Part shown: positions 55,570-64,000 of the stretch, one piece after another | Layout: each line of letters opens with the position of its first letter | Position numbering within the stretch: the stretch's first letter is position 1 | Assembly: GCF_002217795.2 (NCBI RefSeq) | Contig: NZ_AP018823.1 | Coordinates: 3,410,001 to 3,474,000, forward strand | DNA length: 64,000 nucleotides | Direction of reading: 5' to 3' | DNA from: Aquitalea magnusonii | GTDB lineage: Bacteria; Pseudomonadota; Gammaproteobacteria; Burkholderiales; Chromobacteriaceae | The notes under the pieces: model-generated | What the model saw: only the letters and a program-made list of their open reading frames with translations | The model's database searches: none | What the model was told of the DNA's origin: nothing | Position numbers and translations under genes: made by a program

Positions 55570-56793
55570 ATGCTCAGTGCCGATATCCGCCAGCAAGTCA
55601 AAGCCACCGCGTCCATCCTCAAACAGCATGGTGTTGTGCTGACCAGCCATTTTTACCAGCGCATGTTCCAGCACAACCCGGAGCTGAAAAACATCTTCAA
55701 TCAGGGCCACCAGCATGCCGGCCAGCAACAACAAGCCCTGGCCATGGCGGTAGCCGCCTATGCCGAGCACATCGATGCGCCCGAAGTTCTGCTGCCCGTG
55801 CTGGAGCGCGTGGCACACAAACACACCAGCCTGGGCATACGTGCCGAACACTACCCGATTGTGGGCAAGCATTTGCTGGCATCCATTCGCGAGGTGCTGG
55901 GCGAAGAAGCAGCCCCGGACAGCCTGCTGGATGCCTGGGCTGCCGCCTATCAACAACTGGCGGATCTACTGATCAATCTGGAAAACAGCCTGTACCAACG
56001 TGCAGCAACCCAGCCAGGTGGCTGGAGCGGCTGGCGACCCTTCCGTGTGCTGAAGAAGCAGGTGGAAAGCAGCGAAATCACCTCCTTCTATCTGCAGGCA
56101 GCCGATGGTGGCAGCCTGCCGCACTTCCAGCCCGGCCAATACATTTCGGTGCAACGCTTCATTCCGGAATGGGGCCTGAGCCAGCCGCGTCAATACAGCC
56201 TGTCCGATGCACCCGGCAAGGACTGGCTGCGCATTTCGGTGAAGCGGGAAGACGCGCGCGATGAGGCTCCCGCCGGCAAGGTGTCCGTCATCTTGCATGC
56301 CGAACTGGCCGAAGGTGACATCCTGCAGGTATCGCCGCCGTTTGGTGATTTCGTGCTGCATCAGGAGCGGGACACCCCGGTGGTGCTGATCAGCGCGGGC
56401 GTGGGCCAGACCCCGCTGCTGTCCATGCTCAAGCACCTGGTGGAAAGCGGCAGCCCGCGCGCCATCCGCTACCTGCATGCCGCACGGGACGGCCAGGTGC
56501 ATGCGATGAAGCAGGAAGTCCAACAACTGGCACAAGGTCATACGCAGCTACATCAGGCCGTGTTCTACGAAACCCCCTCAGCCACAGAGCGCGCCGGCAG
56601 GGATTTTGACCATGCAGGCCGTATCGACGCAGCCGCGATTCATGCTCACGCCCTGCAGCAGGATGCCGACTACTACCTGTGCGGACCGCTTGCCTTCATG
56701 CTGCAGCAGCGTCGGCAACTGCGCGATGCCGGCGTACAGCCAGACCGCATCCATATGGAAGTGTTCGGCTCCCACGCCATCGCCGCAGACTAG
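55570..56793 (+). CDS. hmp: Flavohemoglobin nitric oxide dioxygenase
   Basis: 407 residues. Globin domain (about 1-138; LTSHFYQRMF in the N-terminus, VGKHLLASIREVLG with proximal-helix features), then FAD domain (RQYSLSD) and NAD domain (SAGVGQTPLLSMLKHL; YYLCGPLAFM). Converts NO to nitrate. AGGAAG before the ATG. Controlled by NsrR boxes just upstream; nsrR is the next gene. Confidence 0.94.
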   Translation: MLSADIRQQVKATASILKQHGVVLTSHFYQRMFQHNPELKNIFNQGHQHAGQQQQALAMAVAAYAEHIDAPEVLLPVLERVAHKHTSLGIRAEHYPIVGKHLLASIREVLGEEAAPDSLLDAWAAAYQQLADLLINLENSLYQRAATQPGGWSGWRPFRVLKKQVESSEITSFYLQAADGGSLPHFQPGQYISVQRFIPEWGLSQPRQYSLSDAPGKDWLRISVKREDARDEAPAGKVSVILHAELAEGDILQVSPPFGDFVLHQERDTPVVLISAGVGQTPLLSMLKHLVESGSPRAIRYLHAARDGQVHAMKQEVQQLAQGHTQLHQAVFYETPSATERAGRDFDHAGRIDAAAIHAHALQQDADYYLCGPLAFMLQQRRQLRDAGVQPDRIHMEVFGSHAIAAD

Positions 56794-56949
56794 CCGCCCA
56801 GCCGCGGCGAGGCTGCATGCCAGGCCATCCACCCGGATGGCCACCGCTTAGCATGCTGAGCGCACTGCAGTTTGTTTGTCTTCGCGCATTGTGAGGCAGC
56901 GCGGTGCAGAGTATCCTGCGCGGCACTGTTCACCCCCCGCTTTCCGCCC

Positions 56950-57420
56950 ATGCAACTGAACCGCTTCACCGATCTTGGCCTGCGCGTGCTGATGTATCTG
57001 ACACACCGCGACCGCGCCCAGCCGGTCACCATCAGCGAAATTGCCGAACGCTTTGCCGTATCGCGCAATCACCTGGTGAAAGTGGTGCATTTCATGGGGC
57101 TGCAAGGTTGGCTGAACAATAGCCGTGGCAAGGGTGGCGGTCTGGCGCTGGCCCAAGCCGCGGAACACTACCGCCTGGGTCAGATTATCCGCGTACTGGA
57201 AGGCAATGCCCCGCTGATAGACTGTGCCGAGCCACCTTGTGCTCTGCGGCAGGATTGCCAGTTAAAGGCGGTATTGGACCTTGCAACGCAGGCTTTTTTC
57301 AGCACCCTGGATGGCTATACCCTGCGCGACATCATTGCCAGCCCAACCGGCGAGGCCATTATTCGTCTGCATCGGCAGTCCACTTCCCTGCCACCGGATG
57401 ACACCAGCAGCGACGGATAG
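56950..57420 (+). CDS. nsrR: NO-sensing Rrf2-family repressor
   Basis: 156 residues: winged helix (MQLNRFTDLGLRVLMYL, ISEIAERFAVSRNHLVKVV) and the three cluster cysteines Cys92, Cys97 and Cys103 (DCAEPPCALRQDC) that hold the NO-sensitive Fe-S cluster. Start at 56950; the frame is open 26 codons upstream, but Rrf2 proteins start at this MQL. 156 bp downstream of hmp. Confidence 0.93.
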   Translation: MQLNRFTDLGLRVLMYLTHRDRAQPVTISEIAERFAVSRNHLVKVVHFMGLQGWLNNSRGKGGGLALAQAAEHYRLGQIIRVLEGNAPLIDCAEPPCALRQDCQLKAVLDLATQAFFSTLDGYTLRDIIASPTGEAIIRLHRQSTSLPPDDTSSDG

Positions 57421-57467
57421 CGTCACAAACCGTAATGTGTTGTAAAAAACCATCACTTTTCAAACAG

Positions 57468-57493
57468 AAAGCCCGCTAAAAGCGGGCTTTTTT
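57468..57493. terminator. Bidirectional terminator between nsrR and hemN
   Basis: AAAGCCCGC-TAAAA-GCGGGCTTTTTTT; a strong T-run on the plus strand and an A-run that serves hemN on the minus strand. Confidence 0.9.
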
Positions 57494-57540
57494 TCCCTGT
57501 TTTTCCGAGGGCTTTCCCTTGGAAAACAGTCATCATTTCA

Positions 57541-58947
57541 TCAAATTGTCTTCGAATAACGTGCCTTGGTTTCACGCTCACGCAAGTGGCGGTCAAACAA
57601 CATGGCGATATTGCGAATCAGGAAACGCCCCTTGGGCTCCACCATCAGGAAGTCGCCGTCAAAAGTCAGCAGGCCCAGCTTGTGATACTCGCGGATGGCG
57701 GGCAGCTCGGCAGCAAAATACTCGGCGAAATTGATGCCGTGTACCTGTTCGATGGCCTCCACCGACAGCGAGAAGCGGCACATCAAAGCCTGGATGATGC
57801 CACGACGCAGGATGTCGTCCTGATCCAGCACCATGCCGCGCATCACTGGCAGGCGGCCTTCGTCCAGTGCGGCGTAATAGCTGTCCAGGTCTTTCTCGTT
57901 CTGGCTGTAACAGGGGCCAACCTTTCCGATGGAGGACACGCCAAGGCCGATCATGTCGCAGTCGGCATGAGTGGAATAACCCTGGAAATTGCGCTGCAAG
58001 CGGGCCTGGCGCAAGGCAATGGCCAGGTCGTCCTCCGGCTTGGCAAAGTGGTCCATGCCAATGAATACATAACCGGCATCCGCCAGGCTCTTTACTGCAT
58101 CCTGCAGGATGTCCAGCTTGGTGCTGGCAGCAGGCAGGTCAGCCTCGTTGATGCGCCGTTGCGGCATGAACACCGTGGGCAAATGGGCATAGTTGTACAG
58201 CGCCAGACGGTCCGGAGCGATGGCAATCACCTTGTCCAGCGTGCGTTTGAGCGACTCGCGCGTTTGCAGAGGCAGGCCGTAGATCAGATCCACGCTGACC
58301 GACTTGAAGCCGGCTTCGCGTGCAGCCTCAATCACCTCCAGCGTTTCCGCCTCGCTTTGCACGCGGTTGACTGCCTGCTGCACCTGCGGATCGAAGTCCT
58401 GAATACCCACGCTCATGCGGTTGAAGCCCAAACGCGCCAGATGATGCACGGTTTCACGACCCACCTTGCGCGGGTCGATCTCGATGGAATATTCTCCCTC
58501 CGGCAAAAAATCGAAGTGCGTTCGCAGCATGCTCATCAGCCGGTCAAGCTGCGCATCGGACAGGAAGGTCGGCGTGCCGCCGCCAAAGTGCAGCTGGATG
58601 ATTTTTTCCCGGCAACCAAGTGCAGCGGCAACCAGCTTGATCTCTTTTTCCAGATAGTCGAGATAACGGTCGGCGCGGCTTTTGTCCTTGGTGATGATTT
58701 TGTTACAGCCGCAGTAGTAACATACCGTGTTGCAGAACGGTATGTGAACGTACAATGATATTGCGTTCTGATGCATGCCCAGATGGCGCTGCATCAGCCA
58801 GCTTTTATAGTCCTTCTCGCCAAACACCGGGGTAAACCGGTCTGCGGTCGGGTAAGAAGTGTATCTTGGGCCAGAGCCATCAAGACGTTCGATCAATGCT
58901 CGGTCGAACTCACAGTGGGTAGGCGAAAACGGATGGGTGGTGTGCAT
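57541..58947 (-). CDS. hemN: Oxygen-independent coproporphyrinogen III oxidase
   Basis: 468-residue radical SAM enzyme: Cys72, Cys76 and Cys79 (with Cys81) in HIPFCNTVCYYCGCNK, then QLHFGGGTPTFL. Makes protoporphyrinogen IX without oxygen. Divergent from fnr, 112 bp apart. Confidence 0.96.
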   Translation of the reverse strand: MHTTHPFSPTHCEFDRALIERLDGSGPRYTSYPTADRFTPVFGEKDYKSWLMQRHLGMHQNAISLYVHIPFCNTVCYYCGCNKIITKDKSRADRYLDYLEKEIKLVAAALGCREKIIQLHFGGGTPTFLSDAQLDRLMSMLRTHFDFLPEGEYSIEIDPRKVGRETVHHLARLGFNRMSVGIQDFDPQVQQAVNRVQSEAETLEVIEAAREAGFKSVSVDLIYGLPLQTRESLKRTLDKVIAIAPDRLALYNYAHLPTVFMPQRRINEADLPAASTKLDILQDAVKSLADAGYVFIGMDHFAKPEDDLAIALRQARLQRNFQGYSTHADCDMIGLGVSSIGKVGPCYSQNEKDLDSYYAALDEGRLPVMRGMVLDQDDILRRGIIQALMCRFSLSVEAIEQVHGINFAEYFAAELPAIREYHKLGLLTFDGDFLMVEPKGRFLIRNIAMLFDRHLRERETKARYSKTI

Positions 58948-59015
58948 GTCGTCGGGTATTGATAGTCAAACGTCAGGTGGACTGGTAAATTTGCGGAAAA
59001 CGTGCGAATTCCGCT

Positions 59016-59029
59016 TTGACAAGGGTCAA
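59016..59029 (+). promoter_or_regulatory. FNR/CRP-type box upstream of fnr
   Basis: TTGAC-AAGG-GTCAA, a symmetrical variant of TTGAT-N4-ATCAA, 30 bp before fnr. It fits autorepression of fnr and perhaps control of divergent hemN. Confidence 0.55.
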
Positions 59030-59059
59030 GCTTCTTTACAGGGTTGTACAAAACACTCG

Positions 59060-59806
59060 ATGTCAGACCAAAACCAACACACTCTGCATGCACTGAAGGT
59101 GTCCTGCTCCAACTGCAGCTTGCGCGAACTCTGCCTGCCCATCGGGCTGAACCGCGACGAGATGACCCAACTGGACGCAGTGATCCGTCAGAGCCGCCGC
59201 CTCAAGCGCGGTGAGTACCTGTTCCGCAGCGGCGAGACCTTCAAGTCCCTGTTTGCCGTGCGTACCGGTTTCTTCAAGACCAGCGTCGCCAGCCAGGATG
59301 GTCGCGAGCAGGTCACGGGCTTCCTGATGTCCGGCGAACTGATGGGCCTGGACGGCATTTCTTCCAATGTCCACGGTTGCGATGCCATCGCACTGGAAGA
59401 CAGCGAAGTGTGCGAACTGCCCTTCAACCGCATGGAAAGCCTGGGGCGCGACATTCCCAGCCTGCAGCATCACTTTTTCCGGCTGATGAGCCGCGAGATC
59501 GTGCGTGACCAAAACGTCATGCTGCTGTTGGGCAATATGAAAGCGGAAGAACGTCTGGCCGCCTTCCTGCTGAATCTGTCGCAGCGCCTGTCCACCCGCG
59601 GCTTTGCCGCCAACGATTTCATCCTGCGCATGAGCCGTGAGGAAATCGGCAGCTTCCTCGGCCTGAAACTGGAAACCGTCAGCCGCACGCTGTCCAAGTT
59701 CCAGCAGCAAGGCTGGCTGAGCGTGGACCACAAGCACATCCAGCTGATCAAGGCCGATGCACTGAAAGACCTGATCTCCGGTTGCACCCACGCCAACGGC
59801 GTATAA
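59060..59806 (+). CDS. fnr: FNR/Anr-family oxygen-responsive regulator
   Basis: 248 residues: cluster cysteines Cys16, Cys19, Cys25 and probably Cys107, cyclic-nucleotide-type beta barrel, and a helix-turn-helix with ETVSRTLSKF (Glu and Arg contacts for the TTGAT site). Activates anaerobic genes when the [4Fe-4S] cluster is intact. Start at 59060; the frame runs 67 codons further back over hemN leader DNA. Confidence 0.94.
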   Translation: MSDQNQHTLHALKVSCSNCSLRELCLPIGLNRDEMTQLDAVIRQSRRLKRGEYLFRSGETFKSLFAVRTGFFKTSVASQDGREQVTGFLMSGELMGLDGISSNVHGCDAIALEDSEVCELPFNRMESLGRDIPSLQHHFFRLMSREIVRDQNVMLLLGNMKAEERLAAFLLNLSQRLSTRGFAANDFILRMSREEIGSFLGLKLETVSRTLSKFQQQGWLSVDHKHIQLIKADALKDLISGCTHANGV

Positions 59807-59933
59807 GCCGGCAGCACGCTAGCAAACCATCCGGGCGGTGGGCGCCAAGGCGCCTTACCGCCCTTCTTGCATCTTCTGCCCATCCGGGCAGGCGCGCCAT
59901 TCTCCGCAAGCACTAACTCTTCCGGGCAGGGTA

Positions 59934-60392
59934 TTACCAGCGCCCGATCAGCATGCCGGCCACCAGTTGCTCGGCCCGTTCGGCCACTTCGGCCAGCTGC
60001 GCGGCCGCGGGCTCGCCGCGTACCACCACGGCGGGCAGCACTTCGTGCCAGCCATAGCCAGCGATGATGCGCCGCATGGATTGCAATGCGCCCAGACCAT
60101 CGTTTCCCGCCGACACCAGCAGCAGGCAGGCCAGCCCCTCGGTGCGGCCCTGCGCCGGGTAGAAGGTGCGGTCAAAGAAATCTTTCAGCTTGCCCGCCAT
60201 ATAGCCAAAATTCTCCGGCGTTGCCAGCACGATGCCGTCTGTTGCCAGCAAATCATCCAGCGTGGCCTGCTCGGCGGGCAGGCAGTTGAACTGCAGGTCA
60301 TCGGCCAGCCCCGCTACGCTGGCACGCACCGCCGCCACCAGTTGCAAGGTGCGACCGGTCTGGCTGGCATACAACAGAAGCAAGCGCTTCAT
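59934..60392 (-). CDS. Flavodoxin-fold protein
   Basis: 152 residues. Begins MKRLLLLYASQTGRTLQL, the FMN phosphate-binding T/S-x-T-G-x-T loop in form SQTGRT; then ATPENFGYMAGKLKDFFDRT, as in NAD(P)H-dependent FMN reductases and WrbA-like proteins. Start overlaps the DUF1853 stop by 4 bp. Confidence 0.85.
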   Translation of the reverse strand: MKRLLLLYASQTGRTLQLVAAVRASVAGLADDLQFNCLPAEQATLDDLLATDGIVLATPENFGYMAGKLKDFFDRTFYPAQGRTEGLACLLLVSAGNDGLGALQSMRRIIAGYGWHEVLPAVVVRGEPAAAQLAEVAERAEQLVAGMLIGRW

Positions 60393-61321
60393 GTGGCCGG
60401 ACTCCCTTGCAAGCTGGCCATCAATGCTTGCAGGCGCGTTGCTTCGGGCCAGCCGGGCGGCACCACGAAGCCGCGCGCCACTTCCTCCCAGTAGCCATCG
60501 CCCAGCGGCAGCAGTTCGGCCACCAGTTGCGGCACTACGGCCTGATGCAATTCCTGGCGCAGGCTGTGCTGTTCGCGCACTTCGGCTTCGGCCACACGGG
60601 CCGGTGCCAGCCAGCTCAAGCGTGACAGCCACAACCAGCGCGATGCCGGGCTGGTTGCGGGCCAAGGCTGCAAAAGCGGGCTGATCCAGCCTTGCAGCTG
60701 ATCCGCTGCCAATGGCGGGACGAGGCGTGTCGGTCGGGAATAGAAAAACCAGCCGGCCAGCCGGGCCTGGCTGGCACAGCCAATAAAGTCGGGCGGCAGG
60801 ACGCGCCGGGCCAGGGGGTGGCGGGACAGCTGCAACTGCGCCTGCAATTTACCCGCCTTCAGCAGCCAGGCATCGCGCAGACTGGGGCCTACCAGACTGT
60901 CCGGCCCCTCGCCCAGTTGCAGATAGAATTTGCTGGCGGTTTCCACGTGCAGCGGTTCGCCATCCAGCCGGATCAGGAAATCAAACTCGCCGATGGTGCG
61001 GCCGCTGGCGTCTTGCAGCGGCAGATTGGCGGCCACCAGTTCGATATGGGGCGCAAGGTGAAACCAGAAAGCCAGCAGCCGTTCGGCATAGCGCCCAAGC
61101 CGCAGGCAAGGCTGCTTCGCCAGCCAGTGGACCAGCGGGCCTGGGTCTTGCTCCAGCGCGGCCAGCAAGGCCGGGCCGTCGGGGCCCAGCAGGCGTTGTG
61201 GTGAAAGATTGCAGCCACTATCCCAGGGAGCGGGGGCGGTCAGCAAAAAAGCCAGATCACGCAGCGCAGGCTGCGTGTAGGGCAGATAAAAACCGCAATC
61301 AGGATTCGCCGCCATGCTCAT
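60389..61321 (-). CDS. DUF1853-family protein
   Basis: 310 residues with DUF1853 features: LRDLAFLLTAP near the start, LGRYAERLLAFWF, and TIGEFDFLIRLDGEPLHVE, a nuclease-like E-x-D...E-x pattern (PD-D/ExK-like by eye). Function unknown. Its start overlaps the trmJ stop region, and it is followed by the flavodoxin gene. Start could also be 61315. Confidence 0.8.
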   Translation of the reverse strand: MSMAANPDCGFYLPYTQPALRDLAFLLTAPAPWDSGCNLSPQRLLGPDGPALLAALEQDPGPLVHWLAKQPCLRLGRYAERLLAFWFHLAPHIELVAANLPLQDASGRTIGEFDFLIRLDGEPLHVETASKFYLQLGEGPDSLVGPSLRDAWLLKAGKLQAQLQLSRHPLARRVLPPDFIGCASQARLAGWFFYSRPTRLVPPLAADQLQGWISPLLQPWPATSPASRWLWLSRLSWLAPARVAEAEVREQHSLRQELHQAVVPQLVAELLPLGDGYWEEVARGFVVPPGWPEATRLQALMASLQGSPAT

Positions 61322-62063
61322 GGCCGTCTGCCACGCGCTGGATCTGCTTCATCAGGCCGCGCAGGATGTCCACCTCGTCGCGCAGCATGCCGGAACGGTT
61401 GAACAGCGCGCGCATACGGCGCATCAGTCGCTCGCTGTTACGGCGGCGGTAGTAGCCGATGGCATCCATGGTCTGGTCCAGATGCTGGCAGAAGCCTTCC
61501 ACCTCGCCCAGGCTGGCGGTTTCACTTTCTGGGCGCAGGTATTCCACATCAACGCCGGTATGGCTGAACAGCTCGTAAGTCATCACCTGTACCGCCATCG
61601 CCAGGTTGAGCGAAAAGTAGTCCGGGTTGCCCGGAATGGTCACCAGCCGGTTGCACTGCTCCACTTCTTCAATCGACAGACCGAAGGTTTCATTGCCGAA
61701 CACCAGCGCCACCTGCTCGCCATCGCGGGCGCGGGCCACCAGTTCCGGCGTGGTTTCGCGCGGGGTGGACAGCGGGGTGGTCAGCTCGCGGCGGCGGCTG
61801 GTGAGCGCGCAGGCCACGGTGACGTCGCTGAGCGCTTCGCTGAGGCTGGCCACCACGGTGGCACTCTCCAGCACATCCACCGCGCCGGAGGCCAGCGCAT
61901 TGGCTTCATCGCTGGGAAACACTTTGGGTTCAACCAGATACAGGCGGGTCAGCCCCATGGTTTTCATCGCCCGTGCGGCCGAACCGATATTGCCCGGATG
62001 GTTGGGCCGAGCCAACACGATGCGAATGTTTTTCAGAAAATCAGGTACTTGGGGTTTATTCAT
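61299..62063 (-). CDS. trmJ: tRNA (cytidine/uridine-32-2'-O)-methyltransferase
   Basis: 254 residues, SPOUT methyltransferase: IRIVLARPNHPGNIGSAARA (motif 1), VFGNETFGLS and IPGNPDYFSLNLAMAVQVM (knot). C-terminal helical tail of TrmJ. GTG at 62075 is an alternative start. Divergent from suhB by 141 bp. Confidence 0.92.
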   Translation of the reverse strand: MNKPQVPDFLKNIRIVLARPNHPGNIGSAARAMKTMGLTRLYLVEPKVFPSDEANALASGAVDVLESATVVASLSEALSDVTVACALTSRRRELTTPLSTPRETTPELVARARDGEQVALVFGNETFGLSIEEVEQCNRLVTIPGNPDYFSLNLAMAVQVMTYELFSHTGVDVEYLRPESETASLGEVEGFCQHLDQTMDAIGYYRRRNSERLMRRMRALFNRSGMLRDEVDILRGLMKQIQRVADGHEHGGES

Positions 62064-62204
62064 CAGCAGTTTCACATTAAAATGGCGGGCATATCAAAAA
62101 GCCCGCGCGCTCGCGCCGGCTTTTTTTGTTCCTTAACCCAGATTGTTACTGTCAGATGTCGAGCCATGTTGGCTGACATCTGCTATCCGTTCTAGAGGCC
62201 GTCA

Positions 62205-62996
62205 ATGCATCCGATGCTCAATATCGCGGTTAAAGCCGCCCGCCGTGCTGGCAGTGTAATCCAGCGTGCGTCGCTTAACCTCGATACCATTCGTGTAGAG
62301 AAGAAAAAGCACAATGACTTTGTGACCGACGTGGACCGCGCTGCCGAACAGGCCATCGTGGACATGATTCTGGAGGCGTATCCCAAGCACGCCATTCTAG
62401 CAGAAGAGTCCGGCGCCAAAGGCGTGGGCTCCTCCGAATACGAATGGATCATCGACCCCATCGACGGCACCACCAACTTCCTGCATGGCCACCAGCAATA
62501 CGCCATTTCCATCGCGCTGGCGCACAAGGGCCAGGTACAGCAGGCCGTGGTGTACGACCCTAGCCGTAACGATCTGTTTACCGCCTCGCGCGGTGTTGGT
62601 GCCTTCCTCAACGACCGCCGCATCCGTGTTTCCAAGCGCTTCATGATGAATGAATGCGTGATCGCCACCGGTTTCCCGGTGACCGACCAAAGCTATATCG
62701 ACCAATACCTGGGCATGCTCAAAGACGTGCTGGGCAAGACTGCCGGCGTACGTCGCGAAGGCGCTGCCTCGCTCGACTTGTGCAATGTGGCTTGCGGCCG
62801 CGTGGACGGCTTCTGGGAACTGAACCTGAAACCGTGGGACATCGCTGCGGGCAGCCTGATCGTGCAGGAAGCCGGTGGCATCGTCACCGACCTGACCGGC
62901 GAACAGGAGTGGATGGAATCCGGCGACATCGTGGCCGCCAACCCCAAGGTGCTGGCCCAACTGCTGGCCACCATCGCGCCGCACCTGAACAAGTAA
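62205..62996 (+). CDS. suhB: Inositol-1-monophosphatase family protein (SuhB)
   Basis: 263 residues: LAEESG, metal site DPIDGTTNFLHG, and WDIAAGSLIVQEAGG. In bacteria SuhB also acts as an rRNA-antitermination factor. trmJ-suhB divergence is conserved in many gammaproteobacteria and betaproteobacteria. Confidence 0.94.
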   Translation: MHPMLNIAVKAARRAGSVIQRASLNLDTIRVEKKKHNDFVTDVDRAAEQAIVDMILEAYPKHAILAEESGAKGVGSSEYEWIIDPIDGTTNFLHGHQQYAISIALAHKGQVQQAVVYDPSRNDLFTASRGVGAFLNDRRIRVSKRFMMNECVIATGFPVTDQSYIDQYLGMLKDVLGKTAGVRREGAASLDLCNVACGRVDGFWELNLKPWDIAAGSLIVQEAGGIVTDLTGEQEWMESGDIVAANPKVLAQLLATIAPHLNK

Positions 62997-63018
62997 TCAT
63001 TGCCTCGGTGCAGGCAGC

Positions 63019-63050
63019 AAAAACGGCAACCCCAGGGTTGCCGTTTTTTT
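63019..63050. terminator. Terminator between suhB and MBL-fold gene
   Basis: AAAACGGCAACCC-AG-GGTTGCCGTTTTTTT; a strong T-run on the plus strand and A-run on the other. Confidence 0.9.
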
Positions 63051-63062
63051 ACGTGTTAAAGC

Positions 63063-64000
63063 TTATCCGTTCTGTACTGCCAATTTGCCCTGCATGTGCA
63101 GGAACTGGCCATCGGTCTGCGCAATATTGGTGTAGACAATGCCGTTCTCGAAATCTTGCACATGGACCACATTGGAACCGGTCTTGGGTTCATGCCAGTA
63201 CACCATGAAAACCTGCGGACGAATCGGCACCGCGGTGTATTGCACATCATCCCCCATGCCCTTGAACATGCCGGCAGTGCCGATATAGCTCATCGACTTG
63301 TCATCATGGAAATTCAGTTCGAAGGTGGTTTCGCCAAAACTGACTGCCACCTTTTTACCGGCTGCCGGATAAGCAGGCTTTGCTTCTGCCGCCGGCCATT
63401 GCATTTCACCTTTGATTACTTTTGCACTCATATCCAGCAGATTGTCACCAGCCAAACCCGGATATAGTTTTTTCATGGCTGCAATCAATTCTGCAGAATT
63501 CTTGCTTTCTTTCGCTTCCTTATCAAAGGCTTTGAGATAATCACGGGTAAACTGCACGGACTTGATGGTAAACGGCTGGCTGCCATCTTTATTCAGCATG
63601 TAATGCCCCGGCACTACCATGGTCGGCTTGAGCGCCTCGATATCCGCCAGGGTTTGCAACCAGTTCTGCCGCGATTTTTCAGTCTGGGTATCCGCAATCC
63701 AGACATGCTGATTGGCCATCACCACCACACCACCTACTACTGCCTTGATAGACGGAATCCACACATAACTGCGATCCGGAGTTGGGCCTTTCAAGCCCAT
63801 CACTTCCAGTTTATTACCATCCACAGTCAAGGTATTGCCTTGCAGTACGTCTGGTGTAAACACTTGCTTGGGTGCATTTTCTTTCAGAATAGGCCCCCAG
63901 AAAGCCAGTTTGCCATCTTTGCTGGCATGGATAGCGGCCACCGTTTCAGGCGTGGCAAGCACACGCACATCCGGGAAGGCTTTTTTAATAGCCTCCAGAC
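63063..64000 (-). CDS. MBL-fold hydrolase with C-terminal MoaF-like domain (partial)
   Basis: The 5' end lies beyond the window; 312 codons are present. The visible metallo-beta-lactamase half has VVMANQHVWIADTQ and PTMVVPGHYMLNK (the GH of the second metal motif); the active-site HxHxDH would be outside. From about codon 220 a MoaF-type domain follows (AGKKVAVSFGETTFELNFHD, FMVYWHEPKTGSNVVHVQD). Such Vmh-like proteins are usually periplasmic; signal not visible here. Confidence 0.75.
   Translation of the reverse strand, partial: LEAIKKAFPDVRVLATPETVAAIHASKDGKLAFWGPILKENAPKQVFTPDVLQGNTLTVDGNKLEVMGLKGPTPDRSYVWIPSIKAVVGGVVVMANQHVWIADTQTEKSRQNWLQTLADIEALKPTMVVPGHYMLNKDGSQPFTIKSVQFTRDYLKAFDKEAKESKNSAELIAAMKKLYPGLAGDNLLDMSAKVIKGEMQWPAAEAKPAYPAAGKKVAVSFGETTFELNFHDDKSMSYIGTAGMFKGMGDDVQYTAVPIRPQVFMVYWHEPKTGSNVVHVQDFENGIVYTNIAQTDGQFLHMQGKLAVQNG

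Overview
The window looks like chromosomal DNA of a GC-rich betaproteobacterium, most likely order Neisseriales (Chromobacteriaceae, Aquitalea/Chromobacterium-like). This is inferred from gene content and protein style: NsrR/Hmp next to HemN/FNR, a DUF1853 gene, and a Pseudomonas-type glycine-betaine demethylation set. No rRNA, tRNA, CRISPR array, transposase or integrase was found.

The backbone is an almost complete choline/glycine-betaine oxidation programme. BetA and BetB (49.4-52.8 kb) turn choline into betaine. ChoV-ChoW-ChoX and the orphan binding protein BetX (17.8-22.1 and 33.4-34.2 kb) import it. GbcA/GbcB, DgcA/DgcB with a dedicated EtfA/EtfB, and heterotetrameric SoxBDAG (22.8-31.3 and 36.8-42.0 kb) remove the three methyl groups. 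PurU (42.3 kb), FdhA and the NAD-linked formate dehydrogenase FdsGBAD (2.4-8.9 kb) carry the released one-carbon units to CO2. A GlxA/AraC regulator resembling GbdR (19 kb) sits in the transporter cluster. A motif CATGTCSG-N5-GAC occurs upstream of soxB/purU, dgcA and betB, with a weaker match upstream of choV, and is a candidate operator.

Two stretches (about 9.1-17.7 and 43.8-48.2 kb) are packed with interspersed hairpin-rich repeats, in opposite orientation on the two sides of the catabolic island. I name four types: A (about 240 bp), B (about 70-90 bp), C (about 250-335 bp) and D (about 90-130 bp). A and C share a three-helix core (16 copies) whose stems change by paired substitutions while loops stay fixed, as expected for a selected RNA or single-stranded DNA fold. 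Between 11.5 and 17.6 kb the repeats form three consecutive modules, A-B-cargo-C. All cargo genes lie on the minus strand and are poorly characterised: a barstar-like protein, a HEAT-like protein and small unknowns. In cargo 1 there are integron attC-like sites, so the cargo may derive from gene cassettes without an integrase. Two diverged BRO-N/antirepressor-like paralogues sit next to the repeat blocks, one on each side.

The left edge holds an interrupted L,D-transpeptidase-like (DUF2778) effector gene with a likely membrane immunity gene, and a fimbrial-like 3' remnant. The right part (52.8-64 kb) is ordinary backbone: a chemoreceptor gene divergent from hmp with two NsrR-type boxes, nsrR, hemN, fnr, a flavodoxin-fold gene, a DUF1853 gene, trmJ, suhB, and an MBL-fold hydrolase gene cut by the window end.
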